Shown: positions 25,966-35,424 of the stretch, one piece after another | How the letters are laid out: every line of letters starts with the position of its first letter | How positions within the stretch are numbered: the stretch's first letter is position 1 | NCBI RefSeq assembly: GCF_002813755.1 | Contig: NZ_CP018061.1 | Coordinates: forward strand, 2,904,001 to 2,968,000 | Length of the DNA: 64,000 nucleotides | Reading direction: 5' to 3' | Origin: Enterococcus mundtii | GTDB taxonomy: Bacteria; Bacillota; Bacilli; Lactobacillales; Enterococcaceae | Made by a program: the position numbers and the translations under genes | The notes under the pieces: model-generated | Databases searched by the model: none | Told to the model about the DNA's origin: nothing | The model's input: only the letters and a program-made list of their open reading frames with translations

Positions 25966-27442
25966 CTTTAACCAACTCCTCTACCGCAAGCTTAGCACTT
26001 TGCATCACGATTGGTACACCAGCTCCGGGATGTGTACTGCTACCACAGAAATAAAGATTCTCAGCAGAAGCAAATTTATTGTGAGGTCGATAATAGTTAC
26101 TTTGTTTTAAGGTTGGTTTCAACCCAAATGTTGCACCATTATAGGCATTGAAATGTTTTTCAAAGTCTTTTGGTGTATAAAAACTTTCTGAAACGATATG
26201 CTCTTCAATATCAGTAAAGTCCGTCTTTTCTTTTAATAACGTCAATACTTTTTGACGGTATTCTTGGACTTTCGCCTCTGACCAATCTTCATATTTTGAA
26301 AGTTCTGGAACTGGTACTAATACATATAAGCCTTCATGGTTTTCTGGGGCTAATGATTCATCCATGATCGTAGGTCGGTATAAATAAAAGGATGGATCTT
26401 CTGGTAAACGACCATCTTCAAATAAATCATCCACATTTCGTTTGAAGTCATCTGCGAAGTAGATGCTGTGGAGATAGTCCCCCGGATATTTTTTATCTAG
26501 ACCTAAGTATAGTAAGAAACAAGAACAAGAGTATTCCATCTTATCGATTTTCTTATCCGTATATTTCCCACGATTCTTTTCATCAGGAATCAACTCTTTC
26601 ATTGCATAAGGGAAATCAGCACCACAAACGACCGCATCTGCTTCTATTCGTTCCTGTCCGATTCGAACACCTTTTGCCACTTTATCTTCAATGATCAATT
26701 CATCAACGGGTGTATTGTAATGGATCGTTCCACCTAATTCTTCTAATAAGTTAGCTAGTGAGGTTGCTAAAGTATACATACCTCCCTTAATAAAATGAAC
26801 TCCGTAGAAGAGTTCGATCATGGGGATGATCGTATATAACGACGGACCTTGGTATGGGGAAACACCGATGTATAAGGTTTGGAACGCCAATGATTTTCGC
26901 AACCGTTCATCTTTGACAAATTTAGCAATCGATGAATACGCATCACTAAAGGTTCTTAGACGAATCCCTGCCCATAGTGATTTAGGGTTATAGAAATCCC
27001 AAAAACCACGAAAGGATTTAGTAATAAATGCTTCTTTGGCTATGTTATAACGCTTGTAGATATCCGCTAGAAACGCATAATAGCCTTGTGCATCTTCTTG
27101 GGAAATCGCTTCGAGCGTTTTGGTCAATTCAATGAGATCATTTGAAAATTCGATTGGTTCTTCTTTATTGAAATAGAGCTTCAACATAGGATCGACTTTT
27201 TCCATCGGAATGTAGTCATCCGGATCTTTCCCACAAAATTCAAATACTTCGCGATAGATTTCAGGCATCATCACGATCGTTGGCCCCACATCAAACGTGA
27301 ACCCATCTTTTTTGATTTGGTTCATCTTACCACCAGGACCACTTTCTTTTTCGTACAATGTTACTTCATAGCCTAATTTTTGCAAGCGTACAGCTGCACT
27401 TAATCCCGCAACTCCTGCACCTGTTACAATGACTTTTTTCAT
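25952..27442 (-). CDS. crtN: Dehydrosqualene (4,4'-diapophytoene) desaturase
   Basis: A FAD-dependent desaturase converting colourless 4,4'-diapophytoene to yellow 4,4'-diaponeurosporene by successive dehydrogenations. The 496 residues show the N-terminal dinucleotide fold VIVTGAGVAGLSAAVRL, then YEKESGPGGKMN and the FDVGPTIVMMPEIY motif of CrtI-type desaturases. Near the C-terminus is the FCGSSTHPGAGVPIVMQSAK FAD-binding signature. The ATG at 27442 is preferred over the GTG at 27451 because AGGTGG lies five bases upstream of it. It forms an operon with crtM, and a palindrome lies directly upstream. Confidence 0.94.
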   Translation of the reverse strand: MKKVIVTGAGVAGLSAAVRLQKLGYEVTLYEKESGPGGKMNQIKKDGFTFDVGPTIVMMPEIYREVFEFCGKDPDDYIPMEKVDPMLKLYFNKEEPIEFSNDLIELTKTLEAISQEDAQGYYAFLADIYKRYNIAKEAFITKSFRGFWDFYNPKSLWAGIRLRTFSDAYSSIAKFVKDERLRKSLAFQTLYIGVSPYQGPSLYTIIPMIELFYGVHFIKGGMYTLATSLANLLEELGGTIHYNTPVDELIIEDKVAKGVRIGQERIEADAVVCGADFPYAMKELIPDEKNRGKYTDKKIDKMEYSCSCFLLYLGLDKKYPGDYLHSIYFADDFKRNVDDLFEDGRLPEDPSFYLYRPTIMDESLAPENHEGLYVLVPVPELSKYEDWSEAKVQEYRQKVLTLLKEKTDFTDIEEHIVSESFYTPKDFEKHFNAYNGATFGLKPTLKQSNYYRPHNKFASAENLYFCGSSTHPGAGVPIVMQSAKLAVEELVKDDKN

Positions 27443-27470
27443 GACATCCACCTACTCAATTCTTGTTCTA

Positions 27471-27498
27471 TAAATTTTTATCATCTGATAAATTTTAG
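27471..27498. promoter_or_regulatory. Palindrome upstream of crtN, candidate operator
   Basis: The core TTTATCATCTGATAAA (27477-27492) has perfect 7-bp arms around a 2-base centre, and the symmetry extends imperfectly into flanking AT. It lies 35-50 bases upstream of the crtN ATG, overlapping the place where the promoter should be, and is not followed by a T-run. A repressor or activator site is likely; its protein is unknown. Confidence 0.5.
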
Positions 27499-27693
27499 GA
27501 TATCATTAAATTTGTTATGTCATAAAATAAAACGCTCAAATAACATTCGTTACATTAAATTTTCTTCATTTTTCATTGTTTTTAATTTATTTTTTATCAT
27601 TTTTCACTCAGTATTATTTACGCGTGAAATATACGATCTAGATAGCTATTGTCAGCTAACCCCGAATAAACAGCCTTCAAAAGCCAATTCATT

Positions 27694-27749
27694 AAAAAAG
27701 CTATGACATCCGAAAATATTTTCATATTTTTAGATGTCACAGCTTTTTT
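27694..27749 (-). terminator. Terminator of the dus gene
   Basis: AAAAAAGCTATGACATC pairs with GATGTCACAGCTTTTTT (one mismatch in 17) around a 22-base AT-rich loop, with Ts on the minus strand after the stem. It lies about 30 bases beyond the stop at 27781. Confidence 0.85.
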
Positions 27750-27780
27750 GGTTGATTACTTTTATCACAACCTCAACTGT

Positions 27781-28746
27781 TTATTCAGTTTTATGTTGAA
27801 ATTCATCTAATCGTGCACGAACTTCATCCGTAGATTTCGTGTTCATCAATTGCACACGCAAATCGTTGGCTCCTGGAAATCCTTTGACGTAGATTTTGAA
27901 GAAACGATGTAAGCCTGTGATCGAACGTGGGATCTCTTGTGCATAATGGTCTTGTAAATCTAGTTGTAAGCGCAGTAAGTCAATAAGTTCTTCTGCTGAA
28001 TGCTCTCTTGGTTCTTTTTCAAAGGCAAATGGATTTTTAAAAATACCTCGGCCGATCATGATGCCATCTACACCATATTTTTCCGCTAATTCAAGCCCTG
28101 TTTGGCGGTCAGGGATGTCACCATTGATCGTCAACTTCGTTTGTGGGGCAATTTGATCACGCAAGGCAACGACTTCAGGAATCAGTTCCCAATGTGCCGC
28201 AACTTTACTCATTTCTTTGCGTGTTCGCAAATGAACAGAAAGATTCGCGATATCTTGCTTTAGTAAATGACTGATCCAATCAACCATTTCAGCTTGCTCT
28301 GTGTACCCAATACGTGTTTTTACACTTACAGGTAAACCTCCAGCTTTTGCAGCTTCGATCAATTCTGCAGCAACTTCAGGGCGTAGGATCAAGCCACTAC
28401 CTTTTCCACGCTCTGCCACATTCGGTACCGGACAACCCATATTGAGGTCTATTCCTTTAAAACCCATTTCAGCTAGTTGAATACTCATCTCTCTGAAAAA
28501 TTCCGGTTTATCCCCCCAGATATGTGCCACCATCGGCTGTTCATCTTCAGTAAATGTCAAACGTCCTTTAACACTCTCTTTGCCATCCGGATGACAAAAA
28601 CTATCTGAATTAGTAAATTCGGTGAAATACACATCCGGCGCGCCGGCTTTTTGAACAACATGGCGAAAAACCACATCTGTCACATCTTCCATCGGTGCTA
28701 ATACAAAAAAGGGCGTAGGTAGTTCAGCCCAAAAATTATTCTTCAT
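27781..28746 (-). CDS. dus: tRNA-dihydrouridine synthase
   Basis: An FMN-dependent enzyme that reduces uridines in the D-loop of tRNAs. The 321-residue TIM barrel starts with [16 protein letters not shown]. It carries the catalytic region [22 protein letters not shown] (Cys near 105), the VSVKTRIGY strand and the phosphate-binding [10 protein letters not shown] and [16 protein letters not shown]. The ATG at 28746 follows TGGAGTG; an in-frame GTG at 28755 is less suitable. It is monocistronic, with its own terminator. Which Dus subtype (and so which uridine) it represents cannot be assigned from sequence alone. Confidence 0.92.
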   Translation of the reverse strand: MKNNFWAELPTPFFVLAPMEDVTDVVFRHVVQKAGAPDVYFTEFTNSDSFCHPDGKESVKGRLTFTEDEQPMVAHIWGDKPEFFREMSIQLAEMGFKGIDLNMGCPVPNVAERGKGSGLILRPEVAAELIEAAKAGGLPVSVKTRIGYTEQAEMVDWISHLLKQDIANLSVHLRTRKEMSKVAAHWELIPEVVALRDQIAPQTKLTINGDIPDRQTGLELAEKYGVDGIMIGRGIFKNPFAFEKEPREHSAEELIDLLRLQLDLQDHYAQEIPRSITGLHRFFKIYVKGFPGANDLRVQLMNTKSTDEVRARLDEFQHKTE

Positions 28747-28832
28747 CAAGTACACTCCATTTCGCTATATACAAAGTTCCATCAAAAACATTGTTGCCAT
28801 TATACAAGGAAAAAGAAAAAGAAGCAAAGTAG

Positions 28833-29423
28833 AGGTTGTGAAAGGAGCGATCAGCACTAAGGCATAAGACAGGAAAATCGAAAATGGTTGTTTCATTTTT
28901 GATTTTTCTGGCTTATGTCCGAAGTGTTGCTCCTTGAACACCGTTTATCATAGGTTGTGAAAAAAGCGTTTTGACCTGAACAGTAAGATAGAAAATTGTA
29001 AAATAGCTTTTCATATTTTGCAATTTTTTAGCTTAATGTTGAAGGTCAGCTTTTCGAACACCGTTTATCTTAGGTTGTGAGAAAACCGGTCAGCTCCGAA
29101 TAGTAAGGCGGAAATTGGGAAAATAGCTTCTCATATTTTTTCAATTTTCGCCTTACTATTGAAGGAGTTGGCTTTCGAACACCGTTTATCTAGGTTGTGA
29201 AAGGAGCGATCAGCACTAAGGCATAAGACAGGAAAATCGAAAATGGCTGTTTCATTTTTGATTTTTCTGGCTTATGCCCGAAGTGTTGCTTCTTGAACAT
29301 CATTTATCATAGGTTATGAGAAAGCCGGTCAGCTCCGAATAGTAAGGCGGAAATTGGGAAATAGCTTCTCATATTTTTTCAATTTTCGCCTTACTATTGA
29401 AGGAGTTTGCTTACCTTGTTCGT
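28833..29423 (+). repeat. Tandem array of five 119-120-bp hairpin repeats
   Basis: Units start at 28833, 28952, 29072, 29192 and 29311. Each starts with AGGTTGTGA (AGGTTATGA in the fifth) and, except the last, ends with GAACACCGTTTATC or a close variant. Between these lies a long imperfect palindrome. Units 1 and 4 belong to one stem type (outer arms GGAGC/GCTCC), unit 2 to another (AAAAGC/GCTTTT), and units 3 and 5 to a third (CAGCTCC/GGAGTTGG). The last unit has a degenerate right end and stops at the ABC permease stop codon. No open reading frame spans the units. Confidence 0.92.
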
Positions 29424-30194
29424 TTAGCTTCTTAACCCTCTACCTTTATTGATCAAGTACCAACACGTTGAATACAGCACTACGATGAACAGTACAAGGA
29501 TCGCAATCGAAATGACGATTGGCACATCTGTGGTGCCTAAGAAACCATAACGGAAACTTGAGATCATATAAACAATTGGATTTACTTTCGAGATGGCTTG
29601 CCAAATCGGTGGCAACATCGAAATTGAATAAAACACCCCGCCAAGATAAGTCAAAGGTTGTAACACAAACGTTGGTACAATGGACACATCATCATAAGAT
29701 TGGGCGAAAATCCCATTGATCAAACCAGCAAGCGAGAATAAGATAGCGGTCATCAATAGTGTTAATACAACGATCGTCCATGAATAGACATGTAATGGTA
29801 CAAAAAATAGAGAAATCATTGTGACTAATGCACCGACCAAGACACTCCGTCCCAACCCACCGATCACAAATCCCCAGATGATGACATGTGTTGGGACAGG
29901 GGCAACTAAAATCTCTTCGATATTCTTTTGGAATTTTTGTGAAAAGAACGAAGAAGAAACATTTGAATAAGAGCTTGTGATGGCGGACATCATGATCAAT
30001 CCTGGAACAATAAATTCCATGTAGGAGAAACCACCCATATCACCGATTCGGCCTCCGATCATTTTCCCAAAGATGATAAAATACAAAGACGTAGTGATCA
30101 CTGGTGGTACTAGCGTTTGTACCCAGATACGCATATAGCGATTGGTTTCTTTGATTGCTAAACTTTTTAATGCAGTAAAATAAAGATTAAACAT
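29424..30194 (-). CDS. ABC-2 type transporter permease
   Basis: A 256-residue membrane protein with six hydrophobic segments and the ABC-2 signature region near the C-terminus (PTFVLQPLTYLGGVFYSI, then LPPIWQAISKVNPIVYMI). It resembles YadH/DrrB-type exporter permeases. It overlaps the ATPase gene end by eight bases, so both form one two-gene exporter of unknown substrate, possibly a drug or lipid-linked compound. Its stop codon directly abuts the repeat array. Confidence 0.88.
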   Translation of the reverse strand: MFNLYFTALKSLAIKETNRYMRIWVQTLVPPVITTSLYFIIFGKMIGGRIGDMGGFSYMEFIVPGLIMMSAITSSYSNVSSSFFSQKFQKNIEEILVAPVPTHVIIWGFVIGGLGRSVLVGALVTMISLFFVPLHVYSWTIVVLTLLMTAILFSLAGLINGIFAQSYDDVSIVPTFVLQPLTYLGGVFYSISMLPPIWQAISKVNPIVYMISSFRYGFLGTTDVPIVISIAILVLFIVVLYSTCWYLINKGRGLRS

Positions 30195-31128
30195 TTTTCT
30201 TCGTTGCCTCCATATGATAAGTTTCTTCCGTAATTTTCAAGAAAAGTTCTTCTAAGCGATTGGATTTATTGCGCATAGACAAGACTTTGATCCCTTGCGC
30301 ACTTAACTGTTCAAAGATCCCATTCACTCCTTGATCACGCTCCACTTCAACCGCAAGTGTGCGTTCATCTTCTAAGATACTTGTATAGCCAATGATCTCT
30401 GGCTTTTTATCATAAGGTGCTAAGTCAAAGATAAACGTTTCAAACTGTAATTTGGAAAGCAAGGCTTTCATAGAAGTATTCTCAATCAGTTCACCCGATT
30501 GGATGATTCCAATATTCCGACAAAGCATTTCTGCTTCTTCCAAATAATGTGTCGTCAAAATGATCGTTGTTCCTGCGTTATTCAATTCACGTAGAAATTC
30601 CCACATTTCTCGTCTTAATTCAATGTCGACACCCGCTGTGGGTTCATCTAGAATCAATAATTTGGGTTCATGCATCAATGCACGGGCAATCATCAATCGT
30701 CGTTTCATCCCACCTGAAAGCATCCGCGCACGAACATTGCGTTTCTCCCACAAATTAGATTGTTTAAGGTATTTTTCACTACGTTTCAATGCTTCATTAC
30801 GGGATACACCATAGTAACCCGCCTGATTCACGACGATTTGTTGCACCGTTTCAAACGGATTGAAATTGAATTCTTGGGGCACTAAGCCGATTTGTTGTTT
30901 TGCTCGTACTAAATCTGTATCCAGATCATAGCCAAATACTTTCACTTTTCCCGATGTCTTATTCACTAATGAAGTGATAATCCCGATCGTTGTTGATTTC
31001 CCTGCGCCATTTGGTCCCAGTAGTGCATAAAAATCGCCTTCTTCAACCGTCAGATCGATGCCTCGGAGTGCTTCCACACCTGTCCCATATATTTTTCTTA
31101 ACTCATTTATCTCAAGAGCATATGTCAT
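30187..31128 (-). CDS. ABC transporter ATP-binding protein (DrrA/YadG type)
   Basis: The 313-residue ATPase of the exporter. It has Walker A LLGPNGAGKSTT (about 35-46), Q-loop GLVPQEF, signature LSGGMKRRL (about 139-147), Walker B LLILDEPTAGVD and the H-loop TTHY. The C-terminal 80 residues beyond the core (about 235-313) match the extra domain of daunorubicin-type ATPases. AAGGAG precedes the ATG. A repeat unit begins about 50 bases upstream of the start, so promoter elements may lie in or beside the repeat. Confidence 0.9.
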   Translation of the reverse strand: MTYALEINELRKIYGTGVEALRGIDLTVEEGDFYALLGPNGAGKSTTIGIITSLVNKTSGKVKVFGYDLDTDLVRAKQQIGLVPQEFNFNPFETVQQIVVNQAGYYGVSRNEALKRSEKYLKQSNLWEKRNVRARMLSGGMKRRLMIARALMHEPKLLILDEPTAGVDIELRREMWEFLRELNNAGTTIILTTHYLEEAEMLCRNIGIIQSGELIENTSMKALLSKLQFETFIFDLAPYDKKPEIIGYTSILEDERTLAVEVERDQGVNGIFEQLSAQGIKVLSMRNKSNRLEELFLKITEETYHMEATKKNV

Positions 31129-31179
31129 TTTTTACTAACTCTCCTTATTTTGTCTGATTTACTATTTTAGCATGTAAAG

Positions 31180-31340
31180 AGGTTGTGAGAAAGCCGTTAA
31201 GCTCCGAATAGTAAGGCGGAAATTGAGAAAATAGTTTCTCATATTTTTTCAATTTTTGACTTACTATTGAAGGAGTTGGCTTTCGAACACCGTTTATCTA
31301 GGTTGTGAGAAAGCCGTTAAGCTCCATGCAATAAGATGAA
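31180..31340 (+). repeat. Pair of hairpin repeats, second truncated
   Basis: A full 120-bp unit (31180-31299, CAGCTCC/GGAGTTGG-like type) has the same AGGTTGTGA start and GAACACCGTTTATC end as the array at 28833. A second unit begins at 31300 and loses similarity at about 31335, where the downstream gene terminator begins. Confidence 0.88.
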
Positions 31341-31346
31341 AATGAA

Positions 31347-31394
31347 AAAACCACAAGTCCTTCCAGAAAATAATTCTGTCGTCTCTGTGGTTTT
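31347..31394 (-). terminator. Terminator of the MutS-like gene
   Basis: AAAACCACA pairs with TGTGGTTTT. An inner CAGAA/TTCTG pair extends the structure, and on the minus strand the stem is followed by a T-rich stretch. It lies 50 bases after the stop at 31445. Confidence 0.7.
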
Positions 31395-31444
31395 CACTAT
31401 CAATGATGGTTTTTAACTAAATACTTTCAGTTTGGGCTTATTTC

Positions 31445-33094
31445 TTACTCCACTACCCGCCATTGACGATGTTGATCAAAAAAGGCAGCTTCTGCTTGAG
31501 CCTCTTTCACGATTGCTGTAGGATACTTCAACACATCTAACAAGGCGATGGCATTTCTTGTCTTTGCAGGCCCTTGTTTTAATTTAAAGTCAAAGCTGAT
31601 TCCTTTTTCAGGAGTTACTTGCTCTTCAAAATGGACATTGGCACAATCTTTTTTCAAGATCTCAGTCAGTTCGATATCGTGTGTTGCGACAAAGGCTAAA
31701 GAAGGGTAGTCGCTCAACCAATTCACGATAGCTGCCGAAGACGCGATCCGTTCAATGGTGTTTGTCCCTTTCAAGATCTCATCGACAAAGCAATAGCAAC
31801 GTTCTTTGGTTTCCACTTGCTGTAATAAGCGCTTGATCGATTTGATTTCTGAAACAAAGTAACTATCGCCTTCAAATAAATTATCTTCGATCGCCATCGA
31901 GGTCAAGACATGACCGGGTTGGATCGTGAAAGATTCGGCTAAAGTAGTTTGGATCGTTTGTGCTAAGATACAGTTGATGGCAATACTTTTGACGTACGTT
32001 GATTTTCCTGAAGCATTCGAGCCAGTGACCAATGTGTTCTGTTGCCAATCGATTGGATTGACGACTGCCTCTGCAATCAGAGGATGATACGTATCCTCTG
32101 CCATGATCCCGCCTTCTGCAAAGACTGGTTGACAAGAATAGGGCATGTAAGTGCGATAATTCAACACTGCCGCAGCTACTTCTAACTCTCCTAGTAATTG
32201 CCATAATTGAATCGCTTGTTCCGTTTTCTTTTCCAATCGACTAATGACAAAATGATACGAAATAAATGGCAACATGAACATCATATTGAAGTAGTCAAAA
32301 AACAACTCCGCTTCTGAGCCATTTTTCACTCGAAATGAAAAACCGAACTTAGGGATTTCTTTTAAAGGCTGAACATTTTTTTGTAACTCTGCTTGTAACG
32401 GTGTGGCAAACGTGGCAATTTTTTTCGCCGCAGAAATCGTAGAAACAAGATAGCTCATACTATTAAGTTCTGTTTCGAGTGTTTGCTTTTTTATCAAGTA
32501 ATAAACCGTATTGAATAACACACTAATGATCGCGATATAAATGCCGATCACTTGTCCAAGTAAAAACAAGCCTAAACCAATGAGTGGTAACATGCCTAAA
32601 AAGGCAAATAGCCCAATATGACCAATTCTTTTGCTTTTGCCATCTGCTAAGTATTGTTTGGCAAAATTCCGGTCTTTTTTTCCAAGTCGTGCAAATTGAT
32701 ATTGGATTTCTTCTCTCAACTTAGGATTTTCTTGGTAGAAAGTAATCAACTTTTCTAGACGCTGATCTTGTCCAAAATCAAAATTACGCAGTCGCTGATA
32801 AAGCGCTTCTGAACCCACACTTGAATACGTATGATTGACCGTTTCGAATACTTCAAACATATCTAGGTCATACCAAGTCAAGTCATCGACTTCACTGTCC
32901 CACGTACGAAACTTTTTTTCTGTCTGCCAAGCTTCTTTTAAGCTCTCTTCCTTATCAAATCGTACTTGATATGGAAGCTTCCCCCATTTGTAACGGACAT
33001 CTGCTCTTAATTTCTTTCGCGAATTGATTTCTAAGACAATTAAGATTCCAATGATGCCGACGATCAGGAGCATGATAAATTCTGTTTGACTCAT
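31445..33094 (-). CDS. Membrane-anchored MutS-like ATPase
   Basis: A 549-residue protein combining hydrophobic segments with a C-terminal MutS-type ABC ATPase. An N-terminal helix (about 5-20) and a pair at about 165-210 place it in the membrane. The ATPase holds Walker A TGSNASGKSTYVKS (about 365-378), the FVDEILKGTN Walker B and loop, and AFVATHDIEL. It lacks the mismatch-recognition domain I and the Smr domain of MutS1/MutS2, so mismatch repair is unlikely. The ATG at 33094 follows TGGAGAA; in-frame ATGs upstream lack a site. It may be read with the ThuA-like gene, as no terminator separates them. The true role is unknown. Confidence 0.78.
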   Translation of the reverse strand: MSQTEFIMLLIVGIIGILIVLEINSRKKLRADVRYKWGKLPYQVRFDKEESLKEAWQTEKKFRTWDSEVDDLTWYDLDMFEVFETVNHTYSSVGSEALYQRLRNFDFGQDQRLEKLITFYQENPKLREEIQYQFARLGKKDRNFAKQYLADGKSKRIGHIGLFAFLGMLPLIGLGLFLLGQVIGIYIAIISVLFNTVYYLIKKQTLETELNSMSYLVSTISAAKKIATFATPLQAELQKNVQPLKEIPKFGFSFRVKNGSEAELFFDYFNMMFMLPFISYHFVISRLEKKTEQAIQLWQLLGELEVAAAVLNYRTYMPYSCQPVFAEGGIMAEDTYHPLIAEAVVNPIDWQQNTLVTGSNASGKSTYVKSIAINCILAQTIQTTLAESFTIQPGHVLTSMAIEDNLFEGDSYFVSEIKSIKRLLQQVETKERCYCFVDEILKGTNTIERIASSAAIVNWLSDYPSLAFVATHDIELTEILKKDCANVHFEEQVTPEKGISFDFKLKQGPAKTRNAIALLDVLKYPTAIVKEAQAEAAFFDQHRQWRVVE

Positions 33095-33188
33095 AAATTT
33101 TCTCCAATCTATTGAATACTTTAAGTATAGCACTGATTGGAAACATAAATGGAGTTATAAAAAAAACTATCCTTCTTTTTCGCCGTAT

Positions 33189-33812
33189 TCATGTTGATTC
33201 TAGACACCAACTGATTCCATCGAAAAGTACCTTTTGATTTCCTTCATGTTGCAATCCTTCTGAAAAATGTGTAGGAGTCATACAAAAAACTTTACCTTTG
33301 CCATACAGATGTCGCCAAGCGGCGATTGATTCACCATAGTGAGAATAGCTGTGCATCAGAACTTCCGTTTCTCCTATAGCTACTTCAGTGAAATAGTGTT
33401 CGTCCCATATTTTGTAAGATTTACCGTTTGGTTCTCGATAGGTTACTTCTGTAGGTTTGGGATGATGAAGGAAGCGCCCCCGCAACATCTCACTAAAAGC
33501 AGAGTGGATCGGGTAGCTAGAAAGTCCTGAATGATAGGCAATCAGGCTTCCGCCACTCGCTACATACTCGGTGATCAACTGATCATATGTTTCATTTAAC
33601 CAAAAAGCGTCATTTGTTTCGGGCGCTAACCGATTTTCCTTTGAAAGGAGGAATAAATCAGGTTGCTCATGTAATGCTTTGGTTAGTTGCTCGATCGTCA
33701 GATCAGTCATCTTTAGTTCTTGTGGGAAGTACTTAGAGATCCCCTGAAAATAGTTGACTAACGGATCATGCGGATGGTAAGAATCGCCTAACAACGCGAT
33801 CATTTTTTTCAC
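33189..33812 (-). CDS. ThuA-like (trehalose utilisation) domain protein
   Basis: A 207-residue protein of the ThuA family, a glutamine amidotransferase-like flavodoxin fold. It starts with MIALLGDSYHPHDPLV and contains GGSLIAYHSGLSSYP and YGKGKVFCMTPTHFSEGLQ. In rhizobia ThuA is linked to keto-sugar metabolism, and related genes sit in carbohydrate operons. Here it closes the xylose operon, 35 bases after xylB. The start is probably GTG at 33812, ten bases after GGAG; an ATG at 33803 is the alternative. The exact reaction is unknown. Confidence 0.72.
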   Translation of the reverse strand: MKKMIALLGDSYHPHDPLVNYFQGISKYFPQELKMTDLTIEQLTKALHEQPDLFLLSKENRLAPETNDAFWLNETYDQLITEYVASGGSLIAYHSGLSSYPIHSAFSEMLRGRFLHHPKPTEVTYREPNGKSYKIWDEHYFTEVAIGETEVLMHSYSHYGESIAAWRHLYGKGKVFCMTPTHFSEGLQHEGNQKVLFDGISWCLEST

Positions 33813-33847
33813 TAGGAACACACTCCTTTCACTTAGGTACTCGTTTA

Positions 33848-35332
33848 TTATTTTTCATACATGTGACAAATTTCCTTTGTACATTCGTATACTTTACGAT
33901 AACGCGCATACACCTTTTGGTAAACTTCCACTTGTTGCGGGTTCGGTTGCACAGGGGATTGGTAGGAAACAAAAACACTTGCACATTCGTTCAAATCAGT
34001 AAACCAGCCACAGCCTACTGCTGCTAACATAGCGGCACCAAGCCCAGGTCCTTGTTCGGTGGTTAAAGTAACGATTGGTCGATTGAAAATGTCCGCTTGC
34101 ATTTGGAGCCACGTCTGATTTTTTGCGCCGCCACCGACTGATACGATTGTTTCGATTTTTTGTTGTGTCATCTCTTCCATGATCTCTTGGGAGTCCTTTA
34201 GAGAGAAGGTGATCCCTTCTAGCACGCTACGGGTAAAATGTTTCAACTCGTGTTGCGTATCTATCCCAATAAAGCTTCCTCTGATTTGGCTATCACTGTA
34301 AGGCGTCCGTTCCCCTACGATATAAGGAGTGAACAATAAGCCATTACTGCCTGCATCAACGCTTCCGATTTCTGATAGCAACTCGCTGAATGAACGATTA
34401 GGAGCAAAGCGCTGTTTGAACCAACTCAAGCTGTCGCCAGCTGCTAAGGTCACACCCATGGAATACGCGGCGCCTGAGGCATGTTGGAAGAGATGAAGCT
34501 TTCCTTGATAGTCTCTGTCCACATTCTTTTCGTATCGAAGGAATACTCCGCTTGTACCGATGGAACATAGTCCCAGACCTTCTTCTAAAATACCAGCGCC
34601 AACAGCGCCACAGGCATTGTCGGCACCGCCTGCGATTACTTTGACTGGCTTGGTAAAGCCGTATCTTTCTTTTAATTCCTCTCTCAATGTCCCCACCACT
34701 TCAGTAGAAGCCACTAAAGAAGGTAAGATGGCTGGGTCGATCCCAAATACTTCTAAGATTTCTTCGTCCCACTGCTTCGTTTCTTGATTCAGCAGTAGCG
34801 TTCCAGCCGCATCTGAATCGTCCATATGATACGAACCGGTCAACCAGAAACGCAAATAATCTTTCGGTAATTGTATGTGTTTAACCTTTTCCCAACTCGC
34901 TGGTTCGTGTTCTTGAACCCATAAGATTTTCGGTAGTGTAAATCCTTCTAAGGCTTTGTTTTTCGTGTGCTGTAACAACTTATCCCCCATTATTTCAGTG
35001 ATTCGTTGACATTGTGCTGTCGTACGAACATCATTCCATAAAATAGCTGGTCTTACAACTTGATCTGCTTCATCCAAAAGAACTAAGCTGTGCATCTGTC
35101 CAGAAAAACTGATGCCTGCCAATTCCTCTTTAAGATCAGTCACTTCCTCTAATAATTCTTTCAATATTTGATCTGCTGCTTTGAGCCAATCCGCCGGTTG
35201 TTGCTCGCTATACCCCATCTGCGGATTGCTCATAGGGTAAGAAGCAACTGCTTCTGCCACTAACTTTCCTTTTCGATCAAACACTAGGCCCTTCAAGGCA
35301 CTTGTTCCTAGATCTAAACCTAATACATACAT
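33848..35332 (-). CDS. xylB: Xylulokinase
   Basis: Phosphorylates D-xylulose to xylulose-5-phosphate, joining xylose to the pentose phosphate or phosphoketolase routes. The 494-residue FGGY-family kinase has the N-terminal VLGLDLGTSALKGLVFD phosphate loop, SGQMHSLVLLD with the substrate-binding His, and GGADNACGAVGAG. Near the end is the FGGY second signature GGGAKNQTWLQMQADIF. The ATG at 35332 follows AAAGGGG by eight bases; upstream in-frame starts have no site. It lies behind the sugar ABC transporter and before the ThuA-like gene in the xyl operon. Confidence 0.94.
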   Translation of the reverse strand: MYVLGLDLGTSALKGLVFDRKGKLVAEAVASYPMSNPQMGYSEQQPADWLKAADQILKELLEEVTDLKEELAGISFSGQMHSLVLLDEADQVVRPAILWNDVRTTAQCQRITEIMGDKLLQHTKNKALEGFTLPKILWVQEHEPASWEKVKHIQLPKDYLRFWLTGSYHMDDSDAAGTLLLNQETKQWDEEILEVFGIDPAILPSLVASTEVVGTLREELKERYGFTKPVKVIAGGADNACGAVGAGILEEGLGLCSIGTSGVFLRYEKNVDRDYQGKLHLFQHASGAAYSMGVTLAAGDSLSWFKQRFAPNRSFSELLSEIGSVDAGSNGLLFTPYIVGERTPYSDSQIRGSFIGIDTQHELKHFTRSVLEGITFSLKDSQEIMEEMTQQKIETIVSVGGGAKNQTWLQMQADIFNRPIVTLTTEQGPGLGAAMLAAVGCGWFTDLNECASVFVSYQSPVQPNPQQVEVYQKVYARYRKVYECTKEICHMYEK

Positions 35333-35424
35333 GAATCGTTCCCCTTTCCGACAAAAACAAGCGAAAGAAACAGTCCGTTCCATCAAGACACCGCCTGTTC
35401 CTTTCCACTGATTACATACGCTTT

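Noticed and set aside
27512..27706. 64-codon open frame on the plus strand downstream of the divergent crt start
   Set aside because: It has no ribosome binding site, overlaps a terminator, and its Phe/Ile-rich product reflects AT-rich DNA.
28833..29423. Possible CRISPR array, because of regular repeats
   Set aside because: Units are 119-120 bp and directly joined with no unique spacers, and no cas genes are nearby.
31445..33094. Housekeeping mismatch repair gene mutS or mutS2
   Set aside because: Mismatch-binding and Smr domains are missing and membrane helices are present.
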